DNA from: VAZQ01 sp035293945
GTDB lineage: Bacteria > Pseudomonadota > Alphaproteobacteria > Rhizobiales > Xanthobacteraceae
NCBI GenBank assembly: GCA_035293945.1
Contig: DATGLV010000002.1
Location: 124,001-188,000, forward strand
DNA length: 64,000 bases
Reading direction: 5' to 3'
A model generated the notes under the pieces. The model was not told where the DNA came from and did not search any database. It worked only from the letters and a program-made list of their open reading frames with translations. Of this stretch, positions 8,754 through 16,398 are shown one piece after another; within the stretch, counting starts at the first letter, position 1; every line of letters begins with the position of its first letter. A program made the translations under genes and the position numbers.

Positions 8754-8778
8754 AACGCGCCGACGCTCCGTTGGTTTC
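8754..8778 (-). promoter_or_regulatory. Candidate EcfG-type promoter for the carboxylate-amine ligase
   Basis: Read on the minus strand, GAAAC (8778-8774), 16 bases, then CGTT (8757-8754). The alphaproteobacterial EcfG consensus is GGAAC-N16/17-CGTT, so there is one mismatch. The same variant -35 element occurs before phyR. The nearest downstream gene on this strand starts at 8591. Confidence 0.5.
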
Positions 8779-8847
8779 AGCCGTTCTCAACCGAACTGCG
8801 TGAGAGCCTCGTGCCCCGATGCCGAAATTCGGTAATACGCCGCGACA

Positions 8848-8877
8848 TTCTTTGGCACGGGTTTCTTTGGCACGGGC
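8848..8877. repeat. 15-bp tandem duplication
   Basis: The unit TTCTTTGGCACGGG with one extra T occurs twice in tandem with a 15-bp period, just downstream of the phyR stop codon. It is probably a local slippage duplication. Confidence 0.6.
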
Positions 8878-8895
8878 TTCGGAAGCAAAGCGGTG

Positions 8896-9699
8896 CTAGG
8901 CTGTCGCGCGACGTTCGCTGCGGCGGGCCTTGCGCTCGAAGAATAGCGCCTGACTGATGACGGCGGAGACGGCTGACGGTTGGAACGGCTTGGCGATCAA
9001 GAAAGCGGGCTCAGGACGCTCCCCGGTGAGGAACCGCTCCGGATAGGCGGTGATGAAGATCACCGGGACCTCAAAGCTCCGCAAAAGCTCGTTGACCGCG
9101 TCCAGACCGGAACTGTTGTCGGCGAGATGGATGTCGGCGAGGATGAGGCCGGGCACTTGGGCCTTGGCGATAGCGACGGCTTTGCTGTGGGTGCGGGCAA
9201 CGCCGATAACTCGGTGCCCCAACTCCTCGACCAAATGCTCGAGGTCCATGGCGATCAGCGCTTCGTCCTCGATAATCAGCACGTCGGTTGCAATCTCGGC
9301 AGCAAGCTCACGCCCGGCCTCCCTCACCAGATCGCGCAGGTTGGACACGTTCGTATCGAGAATTTCGGCTGCTTCCTCTTCTGAGAACCCCTCGAGCGAC
9401 ACCAACAGGAACGCCTGCCGCGGCAGCCGCGCGATATGGGCAAGCCGCCTCTCGACCGGGAGCTGCGTGTCGGCCGGATCGCTGACCTCGTTCAAATCTA
9501 CCGAGTTCCAAATCCGCGTGAGGACCTTATAGAGCCCAAGGCGCAGGTTCGATTCCTCGCCGATGACTTCGCGATCGGCCAGAATGGCCTCGAGAGCCGC
9601 CGCCACGTAGGCATCACCGGAGCTCTGTCGGCCGGTCAATGCGCGCGCATAACGACGCATGAACGGAAGGTGTTGTGCAATTGCATCCGAATTGGGCAT
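8896..9699 (-). CDS. phyR: PhyR general stress response regulator (sigma-like plus receiver)
   Basis: Anti-anti-sigma response regulator of the alphaproteobacterial general stress response. When phosphorylated, its sigma-like domain binds NepR and frees EcfG. The 267-residue protein has an N-terminal sigma-like region (residues 1 to about 125, including FSEEEAAEILDTNVSNLRDLV) and a C-terminal receiver (DVLIIEDEALIAMDLEHLV, phospho-acceptor Asp in LILADIHLAD, Lys in LIAKPFQ). The start at 9699 has GGGAGGGG upstream; the ATG at 9738 does not. It diverges from nepR-ecfG. No HWE or HisKA2 kinase gene is adjacent, so the activating kinase must lie elsewhere. Confidence 0.95.
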   Translation of the reverse strand: MPNSDAIAQHLPFMRRYARALTGRQSSGDAYVAAALEAILADREVIGEESNLRLGLYKVLTRIWNSVDLNEVSDPADTQLPVERRLAHIARLPRQAFLLVSLEGFSEEEAAEILDTNVSNLRDLVREAGRELAAEIATDVLIIEDEALIAMDLEHLVEELGHRVIGVARTHSKAVAIAKAQVPGLILADIHLADNSSGLDAVNELLRSFEVPVIFITAYPERFLTGERPEPAFLIAKPFQPSAVSAVISQALFFERKARRSERRATA

Positions 9700-9772
9700 T
9701 AGACCCCTCCCGTTGCTTGGGCGTTCTGTCTTAACCAAGGCAGTGTAACCGATATGTGGTCGACCGGAACCA

Positions 9773-9797
9773 AACGCGCATCCCCGGGAAAAGTTTC
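9773..9797 (-). promoter_or_regulatory. Candidate EcfG-type promoter for phyR
   Basis: On the minus strand GAAAC (9797-9793), 16 bases, CGTT (9776-9773), 74 bp upstream of the phyR start. It differs from GGAAC-N16-CGTT at one position. It lies beside the opposite-facing nepR promoter, as expected for autoregulation. Confidence 0.6.
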
Positions 9798-9806
9798 ATT
9801 TCCTGT

Positions 9807-9831
9807 GGAACTATTTGACCTGTCGAGCGTT
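9807..9831 (+). promoter_or_regulatory. EcfG-type promoter for nepR-ecfG
   Basis: A perfect match to GGAAC-N16-CGTT: GGAAC at 9807-9811, CGTT at 9828-9831. It lies 130 bp upstream of nepR and points toward it. EcfG autoregulation through such a site is established in related bacteria. Confidence 0.8.
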
Positions 9832-9961
9832 TAGGCGCGGCGGTATTTGCGGATGGGGCAGGCGTGGGGCAAAATGCGCAGGCTAGGCACGTGTGCAATT
9901 CGCCTTGCCTGCGCGATGATCGCTTCGGCGTCGCCCGGCTGAAGCGGCAGAGGGAATAAAG

Positions 9962-10177
9962 ATGAGGGACCGCAAAATAGTTGCATACGAGTCGCCTGCA
10001 AGCTCGACCGCTGCCAAACGGGGAAAGCCCTCGGCGAGCCTCAATTCTGAAATCCAAGCCAAGATCGGGCAGCAGCTGCGCGCCTATTATGCCGGATTGA
10101 TCGAGCCGACGCCTGAACGTTTCGTTGAGCTCTTGCGCCAATTGGACAAGCCGGCCGGCGGGGAATCATCCAAATGA
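9962..10177 (+). CDS. nepR: NepR anti-sigma factor
   Basis: A 71-residue anti-sigma factor that sequesters EcfG until phosphorylated PhyR displaces it. The conserved NepR core is visible: LNSEIQAKIGQQLRAYY followed by IEPTPERFVELLRQLD, the two short helices that grip sigma or PhyR. The N-terminal 25 residues are variable and basic, as is usual. Its stop codon overlaps the ecfG start (ATGA), which indicates translational coupling and balanced production of sigma and anti-sigma. Confidence 0.93.
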   Translation: MRDRKIVAYESPASSTAAKRGKPSASLNSEIQAKIGQQLRAYYAGLIEPTPERFVELLRQLDKPAGGESSK

Positions 10178-10725
10178 AAGCTGATCCGAACGTCCGCGAG
10201 GCCATGTTGGCGGCGGTCCCTGGACTGCGGGCGTTTGCCATAGCTTTGTGCGGCAAGATGGATCATGCTGACGATCTGGTGCAGGAAACACTCTTGCGCG
10301 CGCTCACTCACATTGATTCGTTCGCGCCCGGCACAAACATGTCGGCTTGGTTGTTCACCATCCTGCGCAATTTGTTCCGCTCCGAATATCGCAAGCGTCG
10401 CCGCGAGGTCGAGGACAGCGACGGGCGCTTTTCGGCGAGCCTCAAATCGCAACCGCACCAACCCGGCCATATGGAATTCCAGGAAATGCGCGCCGCCTTG
10501 GCCAAGCTGCCGCCCGACCAGCGCGAGGCGCTGATCCTGGTGGCGGCCTCAGGCTTCTCCTACGAAGAAGCCGCACAGATTTGCGGCAGCGCGGTCGGCA
10601 CGATCAAGAGCCGGGTCAATCGCGCGCGGGCACGGCTCGCCGAGCTTCTGGCGATCGAGGATATTCGTGAGATCGGGCCCGACAGCACGATGCAGGCGAT
10701 TCTCACGGGCAGCGACGTGGGATGA
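10174..10725 (+). CDS. ecfG: EcfG-family general stress sigma factor
   Basis: Extracytoplasmic-function sigma factor of 183 residues that directs the general stress regulon from GGAAC-N16/17-CGTT promoters. Region 2 is seen in DHADDLVQETLLRALTHIDSF and SAWLFTILRNLFRSEYRKRRRE. Region 4 is seen in LPPDQREALILVAASGFSYEEAAQICG and GTIKSRVNRARARL. It overlaps nepR by 4 bp and lies across from phyR, the classic arrangement. The matching promoter upstream of nepR supports positive autoregulation. Confidence 0.95.
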   Translation: MKADPNVREAMLAAVPGLRAFAIALCGKMDHADDLVQETLLRALTHIDSFAPGTNMSAWLFTILRNLFRSEYRKRRREVEDSDGRFSASLKSQPHQPGHMEFQEMRAALAKLPPDQREALILVAASGFSYEEAAQICGSAVGTIKSRVNRARARLAELLAIEDIREIGPDSTMQAILTGSDVG

Positions 10726-10767
10726 CCTGATGGAAAGTCTGGCAGCGGCGCACGCCAGCGCGCGCCC

Positions 10768-10968
10768 TCACATCCGGCGCGAGATTGCAACAGCTACGAA
10801 CCCCACCAGTGCCAGCACGACGCCGCCGTAGGCCCAGGGTATTTCGTTGATCATGAAGCTCTGCGAGGGATATGGAAAATAGCCCGTCCCCTGCCCGATC
10901 CAAACCAGGCCGATCAGCATCGCGACCAGACCGCCGGCCAAAACCGCGGCCTTCAGAGTTCCCCCCAT
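10768..10968 (-). CDS. Small two-helix membrane protein
   Basis: A 66-residue protein with two hydrophobic helices: LKAAVLAGGLVAMLIGLVWIG and WAYGGVVLALVGFVAVAIS, joined by a short loop (YFPYPSQSFMINEIP) and ending in Arg-Arg-Met. AGGAAGCG lies upstream of the ATG. It converges with ecfG. Small membrane proteins of this kind are frequent near stress genes, but no family function is recognised. Confidence 0.6.
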   Translation of the reverse strand: MGGTLKAAVLAGGLVAMLIGLVWIGQGTGYFPYPSQSFMINEIPWAYGGVVLALVGFVAVAISRRM

Positions 10969-11720
10969 AGCGCTTCCTCACACATGCTCGGCACAGAGTG
11001 CGATCGAATCTTTGACCAGCGACACAGCGGGCAGACTCAAGGAAATGGATGAATTGGGGCGCGCCGCGGACGAACATGGCAATCGCAAACGCGCCGACAT
11101 CATAGAAAAGAAATCAAGCGAAGTATTGGTCAGACGAAACATGCGTAGCAGCGGCTCGACGATCGGCTTTTGCACCTCATAAGCGCGAGGTCGCCTCCGG
11201 AGATTTCCTGTGGGCCCGCTCCTGAAAAATCGCTACCCATCTGGCTCAATGCTTTCCGCGACCGGAGCGCCATCTGCAGGTCATGTCATCGCAGCTCGTT
11301 CGCCGTGAGGAGCCGGATGCCGTACCGGGGTTCCGCTATCCTCACCGCGACCCCGCTGCAAGAACGAATAGATCATGACCGGCGGGAAGGGCTGCTATGC
11401 GCTTCGACGCCAGCTAACTCGGGTGAGCCCGGCGTGCGACATAAACTCCGAATAAATTTAGACCCTCGACGCGAAAAGGGTGAGCAAATTTGTTTGCTCG
11501 AAGCGAAAACTTCATCGCCGTGGCTTGACGCGGAGAACCGTTTGCTTAATCACGTTAGGGTGAATTGCCGGGCGAATCGTAACCATTTGTAGAAGCAAAC
11601 GCGTAACCGCGGCTTTCAACCCGGGCCTCACTCCCTACATGCTCGACGTGACCGGCTGCTGTTCGGTGTGACGCTCGGTAAACGAGCGCAGGGTGCCGGC
11701 ATTCGGGAAGGACGGTAACA
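10969..11720. other. Intergenic region without a supported gene
   Basis: About 750 bp with no convincing coding frame; the open frames lack ribosome sites and credible protein composition. A short hairpin lies at 11482-11499 (GAGCAAA, TTTG loop, TTTGCTC), followed by a smaller one (GAAG/CTTC). Another, CGCTCG-GTAAA-CGAGCG, lies at about 11670-11686, just before the TPR gene. An untranslated leader or small RNA is possible but unproven. Confidence 0.5.
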
Positions 11721-12449
11721 ATGCGCTTTTCGATAATGCGCGCTTCATCGACATTCGTTGCAGCGGCCCTGTTGGCCGCAAGCCCGGCGCTCGCGGTCGA
11801 TTCGCGCGGGCCGGATGATGATGCCGCTATGGCCAAAGTTATAAGCGGCGTTCCGGTCTACACCAAGATGGCGCGGTTGGACCTCAAGGAACCCGACCCG
11901 CGTCACAGGCGCGACGCGAAGGACCCAGTGAAGAGCGAGCTCTACCAGCTCATCGCTTACTACAACGCCGCGATCAAGAAGGACCCGAAGGACGACGATG
12001 CCTACTTCCATCGCGGCATCGCCGAGTTCTTTGCCGGCACGGTCATCCCGGCGCGAGCGGACATCAGTCAGGCAAGCAGGCTCGATCCGACATATCCTTA
12101 TTATGCTTTGTGGATCGATATCATCGACAGGCGCGCGAGCGCACCGAGCGCGTTGGCGCAGATGATCACCCAAGTCGACATGCAAAAGTGGCCGGCCCCC
12201 GTGATCCGCATGTTTCTGGGCGAGAGCACCCCGGCCGAAGTTCTGGCCGCCGCCAATGATCCCGATCCGAAGACCAAGCTGGGCCAAGTTTGCGAAGCCA
12301 ATTTCTACAGCGGCGAACGGGCTATGCAGGAGGGCGACATAAAGGAAGCCACGCGCCTGTTCCACATCGCTGCAAATTCTTGCCCGCGCGAATTCGTCGA
12401 AGGACCCGCGGCGAAGGACGAGCTGGCGGCGCTTGATGCCACCGAGTAA
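11721..12449 (+). CDS. Exported TPR-repeat protein
   Basis: A 242-residue protein with an N-terminal signal peptide (MRFSIMRASSTFVAAALLAASPALA) and a probable signal peptidase I site after ALA. The mature part has TPR-like helices, for example YQLIAYYNAAIKKDPKDDDAYFHRGIAEFF and ARADISQASRLDPTYPYYALW, then a C-terminal region containing Cys residues (LGQVCEANF, AANSCPREF). The arrangement recalls NlpI-like or caspase-associated TPR proteins of rhizobia. It is probably periplasmic and involved in protein-protein contacts. GGAAGGA precedes the ATG. It stands alone. Confidence 0.75.
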   Translation: MRFSIMRASSTFVAAALLAASPALAVDSRGPDDDAAMAKVISGVPVYTKMARLDLKEPDPRHRRDAKDPVKSELYQLIAYYNAAIKKDPKDDDAYFHRGIAEFFAGTVIPARADISQASRLDPTYPYYALWIDIIDRRASAPSALAQMITQVDMQKWPAPVIRMFLGESTPAEVLAAANDPDPKTKLGQVCEANFYSGERAMQEGDIKEATRLFHIAANSCPREFVEGPAAKDELAALDATE

Positions 12450-12554
12450 AGCGCGCGCGTAAGGGAATGGTCTTCCGGCCTTCGCCCCCGCGATAGCTGT
12501 TCGCTTGCCGCGACCTGCCTCGCCGTCCGTGCCTTAGCGACCCGCGTAGAGGGA

Positions 12555-14192
12555 TCACTCTGCACGACACAGGCTCAAGGCCTGATCCTCCAGATTGGAG
12601 TGAATCGGCGCGCATGGTGCCGGGGAAAGCCGCAGACCGAAGTTGGCAAGCAGCGCGTTGAGCTTGTCTGCGTCGAAGCTTCCGACACTGAGGACGTATT
12701 TCGGCGGGCCCGGCGTCCGCATAAGCCGCTTCACCTCGGTGGCAAGCTTGTTGTTTTGACCGATCTGCAGATAGTTGTTTTCGATCCCAAGATATCTCGC
12801 CGACGGCTCCGCGAACGGGATGAAATAGGCAGCCGGATCCCAGGTCGCGATCAGCACGATGCTGTTCGGCGGCAGCGGCGGAACCTTGACCTCGACGTAC
12901 TTGTCCGTATAGGGGCGACGGCCCCAGTTGAGGTAGACGGTGGTCGCCGCCGCTAACATCAGCACCACCGCAGCAGCAGAAAGGCGCAGACTGCGGTTTT
13001 CAAACAGCCAGATCAGCACGCCCACCGTCACGACGCCGGTGAGCATTTCGAGCGGGATGGCGTAGCGGTAGTAGCCGAACTCGAGCGCCCAGCTGAAATA
13101 AGAGACGATGAGAAATGCGAGCACCAGGCCAAGCCCGGGCGTCTGCGCGAGCCCCTTGGGCAGGTGGTGCGAGCGCAACCAGGTCGCGATCAACCACAGC
13201 GCGCCGATCACGATCGCCACATAGGCGATGGCGGCGCGCCAATCGCGGAACCGCGGCTCCGAGACCACGTAGTCGTTGAGCCTGGTCCAATAAAACGGGA
13301 AGGTCATGAGCTTGAAGAAGCTGTCGGGGATAAACCGCGGATCCCAGATTTCCGTCGGCTCGAAATAGGGCGAGCGAAAGATCTGGTTCATATAGGGAAA
13401 GAGCGGATTGCCGAAGTCTTCCCAAAGAGCGAGCATATGGTGCCCGGCGAAAATCAGGACACCGAGCGCAGCCGCAAGACCAAATACGACGAGGCCGATC
13501 AGAGTTCGTTTGCGGACCGCGACCAGGAGCGCCACGACCCCGAGCCCCGGGACCACGAAAGCGACCGTATATTTGAGCCCGAGACCGAGGCCGGCCCACA
13601 ATCCGGCCGCCGCAAAGCCCTTCCAGCTGGACCGTCCAGCCGGTCGATCGGCGACCTTCAGCAGGCCAAGCAGCGAGCCCAGCACGAACAGCGCGCTCGT
13701 GAGATCGTTGGTCGAGGTGCCCAACAGCGACACGAAACCAGAACCGGAGACCCCGAACAACCAGGCCATTGCCCGCAACGCGAAACGATCGACCGTCTGT
13801 GGCGGGCGCAGGACCTGGCAGACGATCGAAAGCAACAGCGCCGCATTGATCCCATGCACGGCCCCCATGATGAAAGCGACGACACGCGGGAAGTCGTTGA
13901 GCGGAGAAGAGATCAAGCCGTAGAGCAGGAAGTCGGGAGTCGGATTGAGGAAGCCTTGCTCCTGGGCCGGGCCGACGTCGTAAAGGTAGCGGTGGTGCAG
14001 ATAGGCCCAGGGATTGTAGAGATGGTAGTAGCGCAGGTCCCAATAATTGTCGGGCCCCAGCATGATCGACAGGATGCCGGCGCCAATGCAAACGAGGCCT
14101 AGCAAAAGACGAAAGCGCCAGGCGGCGGAAAGCGGCGCCAAGGCGAAGCGTGGCTTGGAACGGGTAACGGTCACGGCCGGTTGGTCGATCAT
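12555..14192 (-). CDS. Polytopic membrane glycosyltransferase (GT87-like)
   Basis: A 545-residue integral membrane protein with roughly ten to eleven hydrophobic helices, resembling GT-C/GT87 (DUF2029-type) polyprenyl-phosphate-sugar transferases. An acidic first-loop motif GPDNYWDLRYYHLYNPWAYL follows the first helix, where GT-C enzymes carry their catalytic Asp. A soluble C-terminal domain of about 110 residues follows the last helix. The start at 14192 has AGAGG upstream; the ATG at 14219 does not. It diverges from a GT2 gene by 75 bp, so the pair probably shares a control region. Substrates are unknown. Confidence 0.68.
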   Translation of the reverse strand: MIDQPAVTVTRSKPRFALAPLSAAWRFRLLLGLVCIGAGILSIMLGPDNYWDLRYYHLYNPWAYLHHRYLYDVGPAQEQGFLNPTPDFLLYGLISSPLNDFPRVVAFIMGAVHGINAALLLSIVCQVLRPPQTVDRFALRAMAWLFGVSGSGFVSLLGTSTNDLTSALFVLGSLLGLLKVADRPAGRSSWKGFAAAGLWAGLGLGLKYTVAFVVPGLGVVALLVAVRKRTLIGLVVFGLAAALGVLIFAGHHMLALWEDFGNPLFPYMNQIFRSPYFEPTEIWDPRFIPDSFFKLMTFPFYWTRLNDYVVSEPRFRDWRAAIAYVAIVIGALWLIATWLRSHHLPKGLAQTPGLGLVLAFLIVSYFSWALEFGYYRYAIPLEMLTGVVTVGVLIWLFENRSLRLSAAAVVLMLAAATTVYLNWGRRPYTDKYVEVKVPPLPPNSIVLIATWDPAAYFIPFAEPSARYLGIENNYLQIGQNNKLATEVKRLMRTPGPPKYVLSVGSFDADKLNALLANFGLRLSPAPCAPIHSNLEDQALSLCRAE

Positions 14193-14267
14193 GAAGCCTC
14201 TTTCCCACCGTTCAAGCAAGGCCTTGCCCCGAGGTCAAATGCGTCGCATCGCCGTGAAGGACCCTGC

Positions 14268-15014
14268 ATGATTGCTGGTCGGAAAATCTGCGTCGTGCTG
14301 CCGGCCTACAATGCCGGCCGCACGCTGGAAGCAACCTTCAAGGAGATTCCGCTCGAGGTGGTCGACGACGTCATCCTGGTGGACGACGCCAGCACCGACG
14401 ACACCATCGAGGCAGCGAAGCGGCTCGGCATTTTTTCCGTCGCACACGCGCAGAACAAGGGTTACGGCGCCAACCAGAAGACCTGTTATCGACTGGCGCT
14501 AGAACGCGGGGCCGATATCGTCATCATGCTGCACCCGGACTACCAGTACAGTCCAAAACTGGTGCTACCGATGGCCGCAATGCTGTCCTCGGGCTTCTTC
14601 GACGTTGTGCTCGGTTCGCGCATCCTTGGTATCGGTGCGCTGAGCGGCGGCATGCCGCTTTACAAGTACGTCGCCAACCGCGCGCTCACCCTGGGACAGA
14701 ATCTGCTGTTGGCGCACAAGCTGTCAGAATATCACACCGGCTACCGGGGGTTCACGCGGGCCGTCATCGAGTCGCTGCCGCTCGCACGCAATTCCGACGA
14801 TTTCGTCTTCGACAATCAGATGCTGGCGCAAGCGATTTTCAAGTGCTGCCGGATCGGCGAGATTTCCTGCCCCACGAGATATTTCCCCGAGGCCTCCTCC
14901 ATCAATTTTCGCCGCAGCGTCGTGTATGGACTGGGCGTGCTGCGGACCAGCATCAGCTTTCGCCTAGCGCGCATGGGTTTGGCGCGCGGCACGATCTTCG
15001 AGGGCTTGACGTAG
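14268..15014 (+). CDS. Family 2 glycosyltransferase (dolichol-phosphate mannosyltransferase-like)
   Basis: A 248-residue cytoplasmic GT2 enzyme. The nucleotide-sugar fold is seen in ICVVLPAYNAGRTLEATFKE and VILVDDASTDDTIEAAK, with the metal-binding Asp in MLHPDYQYSP and a conserved HTGYRGFTRAVIESLP stretch. There is no C-terminal membrane anchor. This class usually transfers a sugar to a polyprenyl phosphate. GAAGGA lies upstream of the ATG. It is divergent from the membrane GT87-like gene, which could use its lipid-linked sugar product; that link is inferred. Confidence 0.85.
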   Translation: MIAGRKICVVLPAYNAGRTLEATFKEIPLEVVDDVILVDDASTDDTIEAAKRLGIFSVAHAQNKGYGANQKTCYRLALERGADIVIMLHPDYQYSPKLVLPMAAMLSSGFFDVVLGSRILGIGALSGGMPLYKYVANRALTLGQNLLLAHKLSEYHTGYRGFTRAVIESLPLARNSDDFVFDNQMLAQAIFKCCRIGEISCPTRYFPEASSINFRRSVVYGLGVLRTSISFRLARMGLARGTIFEGLT

Positions 15015-15064
15015 CGCTTGTCTGCCCGGTTCGATGCGTCGGGTCCCCAGCCATAGGTGACACA

Positions 15065-15607
15065 ATGGTCGAGACCGCACCCGCTCAATGTTACACAGTG
15101 ACGGCGCGCACCCTGCATTGGATCACCGCGTCGCTCGTGCTTTTCATGCTGCCGCTCGGCCTTGTCATCGCCAACAATTGGGGCGGCCCGCTGCAGGATT
15201 GGCTTTACAACCTGCATCGCTCGATCGGCGCGCTGTTGATCCCGATCGTATGGATTCGGGTGATCTACCGTCTAGGACACGCCCCTCCCCGGCTTCCCGA
15301 TGACATCCCGCCGTTGCAGCAGCTCGCCGCCAGCACCACGCACTGGGCGCTCTATGCCCTCTTGATCGTGCAGCCGTTTGTCGGGTGGATCGGCGTCTCC
15401 GCCTATCCGGCCACGATCACGGTCTTCGGCCTGTTCGACCTGCCGTCCCTTTGGCACGAGGATCGGGCCTTCTCGAATCAAGTGCTGTTCGTTCACAGCC
15501 TGATCGGCCTTGCTATCGCGGTCCTTGCCGCCGCCCATATCGCGGCCGCATTGCACCACCATTTCATCCGCCGGGATGGCATCCTGGCCCGGATGACCAC
15601 CGGCTAA
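15065..15607 (+). CDS. Cytochrome b561-family protein
   Basis: A 180-residue four-helix b-type cytochrome of the bacterial b561 family, which moves electrons between quinol and periplasmic or membrane partners and is often linked to superoxide handling. Candidate heme-ligand histidines are RTLHWITASL (helix 1), YNLHRSIGALL (helix 2), and VHSLIGLAIAVLAAAHI plus HHHFI (helix 4). The length matches YodB/CybB-type proteins. It follows the GT2 gene by 50 bp but no functional tie is apparent. Confidence 0.87.
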   Translation: MVETAPAQCYTVTARTLHWITASLVLFMLPLGLVIANNWGGPLQDWLYNLHRSIGALLIPIVWIRVIYRLGHAPPRLPDDIPPLQQLAASTTHWALYALLIVQPFVGWIGVSAYPATITVFGLFDLPSLWHEDRAFSNQVLFVHSLIGLAIAVLAAAHIAAALHHHFIRRDGILARMTTG

Positions 15608-15622
15608 GGCGATCGCTCCGGC

Positions 15623-15663
15623 TTGACAACGGCATACTGACGAATTATTAAATTCGTCAGTAT
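15623..15663 (+). promoter_or_regulatory. tetR/efflux promoter overlapped by a 30-bp palindromic operator
   Basis: A -35 TTGACA (15623-15628), 17-bp spacer and -10 TATTAA (15646-15651) precede the TetR gene. Across the spacer and -10 lies a perfect inverted repeat of 13-bp arms (ATACTGACGAATT) around ATTA, at 15634-15663. A repressor bound here would block RNA polymerase. This is the expected layout for TetR autoregulation. Confidence 0.8.
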
Positions 15664-15695
15664 TTAGTTCCAGCAAGCGGCCGGAAGCCGATACC

Positions 15696-16304
15696 ATGAA
15701 TCCGCAGGTCAAAACCAAGCCCGACGATACCCGCGCGCGGATTATGCAGGCCGCCGAAGGGCTGTTTCGGCGATTGGGCTTTGCCAAGACCGCGGTCGCC
15801 GATATCGCAGCCGAGCTCGGCATGTCGCCGGCGAACGTCTACCGCTTCTTCAGCTCCAAGAACGCGATCGTTGAAGCGATCTGCAAGCGGTGTCTGTCCG
15901 AGGTCGAAGAAAAGGCCTGGATGACCGCACGCTCCAAGGCGCCGGCGGCCGAGAGGATGGAACGCTTGGTGCTCGGAATCCTGGCTTATCATAAGGAGAA
16001 TTTTGCCACCGAGCAGCGCGTCAATGAGATGGTAGTCGCGGCAATCGAGTCGAGCTGGGATGCAATCCACGCGCACAAGCAGGTCATGCAGAACGTCGCC
16101 GAGCTGATCCTGCGCGACGGCATTGCGTCTGGGGAGTTTGAGCCGGTCGAGCCCCGAGAGACCGCAGAGCTTATTCTGCGATCTGTTCTCGTCTTCACCC
16201 ACCCGCTCCTCCTTGGCCAATGCCTCGAGGAGGGCCAGGACGTCGAGGCGGAAGCCCGCGCCTCGGTCCGCTTCCTGCTGCGCGCCATAACCCCCCGCCG
16301 GTAG
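15696..16304 (+). CDS. TetR-family transcriptional repressor
   Basis: A 202-residue TetR regulator. The N-terminal helix-turn-helix domain reads RARIMQAAEGLFRRLGFAKTAVADIAAELGMSPANVYRFFSSK. The C-terminal ligand domain is AcrR-like, with CX-type helices typical of efflux regulators. It begins 33 bp after the palindromic operator and is followed, 94 bp on, by membrane fusion and RND pump genes in the same direction. It most likely represses itself and the pump until an inducer binds. Confidence 0.92.
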   Translation: MNPQVKTKPDDTRARIMQAAEGLFRRLGFAKTAVADIAAELGMSPANVYRFFSSKNAIVEAICKRCLSEVEEKAWMTARSKAPAAERMERLVLGILAYHKENFATEQRVNEMVVAAIESSWDAIHAHKQVMQNVAELILRDGIASGEFEPVEPRETAELILRSVLVFTHPLLLGQCLEEGQDVEAEARASVRFLLRAITPRR

Positions 16305-16345
16305 CCCCATGTGCAGTCCCTCCCGCCGCGAAGTGTGCCTGAATT

Positions 16346-16369
16346 GTGATGATCTACGACTTTCATCAC
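16346..16369 (+). promoter_or_regulatory. Inverted repeat upstream of the membrane fusion protein gene
   Basis: GTGATGA and TCATCAC flank a 10-base spacer, 30 bp before the efflux start. It differs from the 13-bp arms of the upstream operator, so if it is a protein site it may bind another regulator, or it may only be an mRNA hairpin. Confidence 0.35.
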
Positions 16370-16398
16370 TTGTCACAAATAAGTGAAGGAGCGCCGTC

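Noticed and set aside
10978..11175. Minus-strand open frame of 65 codons
   Set aside because: No ribosome site and atypical Ser/Leu-rich composition with no recognisable pattern.
11170..11592. Plus-strand open frame of 140 codons
   Set aside because: Composition is rich in Arg, Ser and Cys as expected of a chance frame in GC-rich DNA; no ribosome site or motif.
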